From an uncultured Selenomonadaceae bacterium (GTDB lineage Bacteria > Bacillota > Negativicutes > Selenomonadales > Selenomonadaceae), in NCBI GenBank assembly GCA_905235425.1, contig CAJOKY010000130.1, positions 1 through 6,559 on the forward strand: 6,559 bases of DNA, given 5' to 3'. The notes beneath the pieces were generated by a model, which saw only the letters and a list, made by a program, of their open reading frames with translations, was not told the origin of the DNA and made no database searches. The number at the start of each line of letters is the position of its first letter. Positions within the stretch are counted from its first letter, which is position 1. This document shows positions 5,391-6,559 of this stretch, in pieces. The position numbers and the translations under genes are program-made.

Positions 5391-6559
5391 GGAATATTCA
5401 AAGTAAATGTCGTACCGGAGCCGAGCTTACTTTCAACATCAATTTTAATGTCGTGATTATCGGCGATCATCTTAGCAATGGAAAGACCAATGCCGAAACC
5501 GTCAGCGCGTCCGCTGTTTTCAAGACGAACCCCGCGTTCAAAAATTTTATCGAGATTTTCAGCCGCCATACCTACGCCGGAGTCTTTAATTTTTACAACG
5601 ACAAAATTATTTTCGACGCGTGACGAAATTGTAATGTTGCCGCCTTTCGACGTGTACTTTTTCGCATTATCTAAAAATATTCTAAGCATCTGCACAATCG
5701 TCAATTTATCGGCGTAAATCTGCGCGGAATCATTTTCAGCTAAAGTCAAGACGTGACTTTTATCAAGCGCCTGCATACGGCGAAAGACTTTGTCCACAAT
5801 GTCGCTAAGGCTTATAACGGCTTTGTCAAATTTCAAAGTGTTTTGTTCACTGCGTGCAAGGAATCGTAAATTTTCAAGCAGACTTTTTATATTCTGCGTC
5901 TCGTCACGAATTGCCACGATACTTTCTTCACGTAACGCCTGCTTTTCGGCATTTTGCCCGTGCTTATCCAAAATATCAATGTACCAATCAATGACGGTTA
6001 AAGGCGTCTTTAATTCGTGAGAAACGTCCGAAACAAATTTTTTCTGCTTAGAAAGGTCATTCTGTACGTCCGACAAAACCTTTTGTATAGCGGTAAATTC
6101 ATCGTTGATTGAAGTGAAGTCGCCTTGTATTCGGTCAAGCATCATGTTAAAAGTTTTAGCCAGCTCAGTTAATTCATCATTCGCCGAAGTCAAAGGTATT
6201 CTTTCTTTAATCTGCTGACTTTTCGGCGAAAAGGCAATTTTACGCGTCAACGCCGTAAGGTCTTTAATCGGCTTTAAAACTTTTTTGCTTACGATGTAGA
6301 CGGCGAAAATAGCAAATATACCGCTGAAAATGTCAATAAACAGCATGAACATCATTAAATTATCAAAAACATCAGCGGCTGAAGTAATCGTGCGAAAAAA
6401 ATACAGTTTAAGTTTTCTGCCGTCCTGCGTCATGTACGTCATTTCATCGCGGTAGACAAGTGCATTTACCATTCTTGCAATGGCAAATGTACCTTTAGTA
6501 ATAAATGGCGGATCTTTCAAAAGATATTTTTCAAATGTTTCATTGGAAGGATAGGTTTT
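5360..6559 (-). CDS. Two-component sensor histidine kinase (N terminus outside window)
   Basis: The frame stays open to the window edge; TTG at 6520 is only an internal codon, so the true start lies beyond 6559. Visible in order: the end of an extracytoplasmic sensor region, one membrane helix (bases 6358-6290, LMMFMLFIDIFSGIFAIFAVYIV), a HAMP linker, a coiled coil, and the HisKA dimerisation helix with phospho-acceptor His in VSHELKTPL (codon 6017-6019). The HATPase_c domain has an N box (RIFLDNAKKYT), G1 (KDSGVGMA), F box (IFERGVRL) and G2 (GFGIGLSIAK). It is a complete class I kinase core, autophosphorylating on His and passing phosphate to a response regulator, whose gene may lie just upstream beyond 6559, as is usual. 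The signal is unknown. The domain proper ends at GTTFTLNIPL; the final VSSEVVSS is translated from repeat tract 3. Confidence 0.93.
   Translation of the reverse strand, partial: KTYPSNETFEKYLLKDPPFITKGTFAIARMVNALVYRDEMTYMTQDGRKLKLYFFRTITSAADVFDNLMMFMLFIDIFSGIFAIFAVYIVSKKVLKPIKDLTALTRKIAFSPKSQQIKERIPLTSANDELTELAKTFNMMLDRIQGDFTSINDEFTAIQKVLSDVQNDLSKQKKFVSDVSHELKTPLTVIDWYIDILDKHGQNAEKQALREESIVAIRDETQNIKSLLENLRFLARSEQNTLKFDKAVISLSDIVDKVFRRMQALDKSHVLTLAENDSAQIYADKLTIVQMLRIFLDNAKKYTSKGGNITISSRVENNFVVVKIKDSGVGMAAENLDKIFERGVRLENSGRADGFGIGLSIAKMIADNHDIKIDVESKLGSGTTFTLNIPLVSSEVVSS

Noticed and set aside
5478..5717. Open frames antisense to the histidine kinase, and similar ones antisense to or overlapping the MCP, lipoprotein, FlhB-like and recF genes
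   Set aside because: They overlap well-supported genes in other frames, show no family resemblance and have no ribosome binding sites worth noting.

Overview
The window reads as an ordinary chromosomal stretch of a flagellated, chemotactic Gram-positive-lineage bacterium (Bacillota). PASTA repeats, a FlhB-like orphan domain, a ChvE-type lipoprotein and moderate GC with AT-rich spacers fit this. A Negativicutes/Selenomonadales source is my best guess, but it rests on protein flavour rather than a marker gene. Six protein genes are visible and two of them run off the window.

Layout, left to right. The + strand carries the 3' end of a PASTA-domain protein gene (1-615), a 140-bp heptamer repeat tract, a sigma70-like promoter (792-820), and then a two-gene unit. 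That unit is a methyl-accepting chemotaxis protein (872-2629) followed 14 bp later by a ChvE-like sugar-binding lipoprotein (2644-3669). A second heptamer tract separates this unit from a convergent minus-strand unit: recF (5291 to 4155) followed by a small FlhB C-terminal-domain protein (4133 to 3762). A third tract lies between recF and a minus-strand sensor histidine kinase gene (6559 to 5360), whose 5' end is outside the window.

Functionally, the MCP and binding protein look like a chemosensory pair: a tethered sugar receptor next to a transmembrane transducer, with no ABC permease or ATPase beside them. RecF is a complete recombination mediator ATPase. The FlhB-like protein resembles the FlhX type of export-gate homologue. 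The histidine kinase is a classical HAMP-HisKA-HATPase sensor.

The most unusual content is between the genes. Three tandem tracts of 7-bp units, TAGnnnn on one strand and CTAnnnn on the other, sit at the 3' ends of four genes. They supply the TAG stop codon of all four, and they are absent from the two within-operon junctions. The unit bodies vary but the 7-bp TAG/CTA register is nearly perfect. Because 7 is not a multiple of 3, each tract places stop codons in every frame of at least one strand, and in all six frames in the central tract. This resembles in form the heptamer short tandem repeats of filamentous cyanobacteria, but the tie to stop codons and transcription-unit ends deserves checking.
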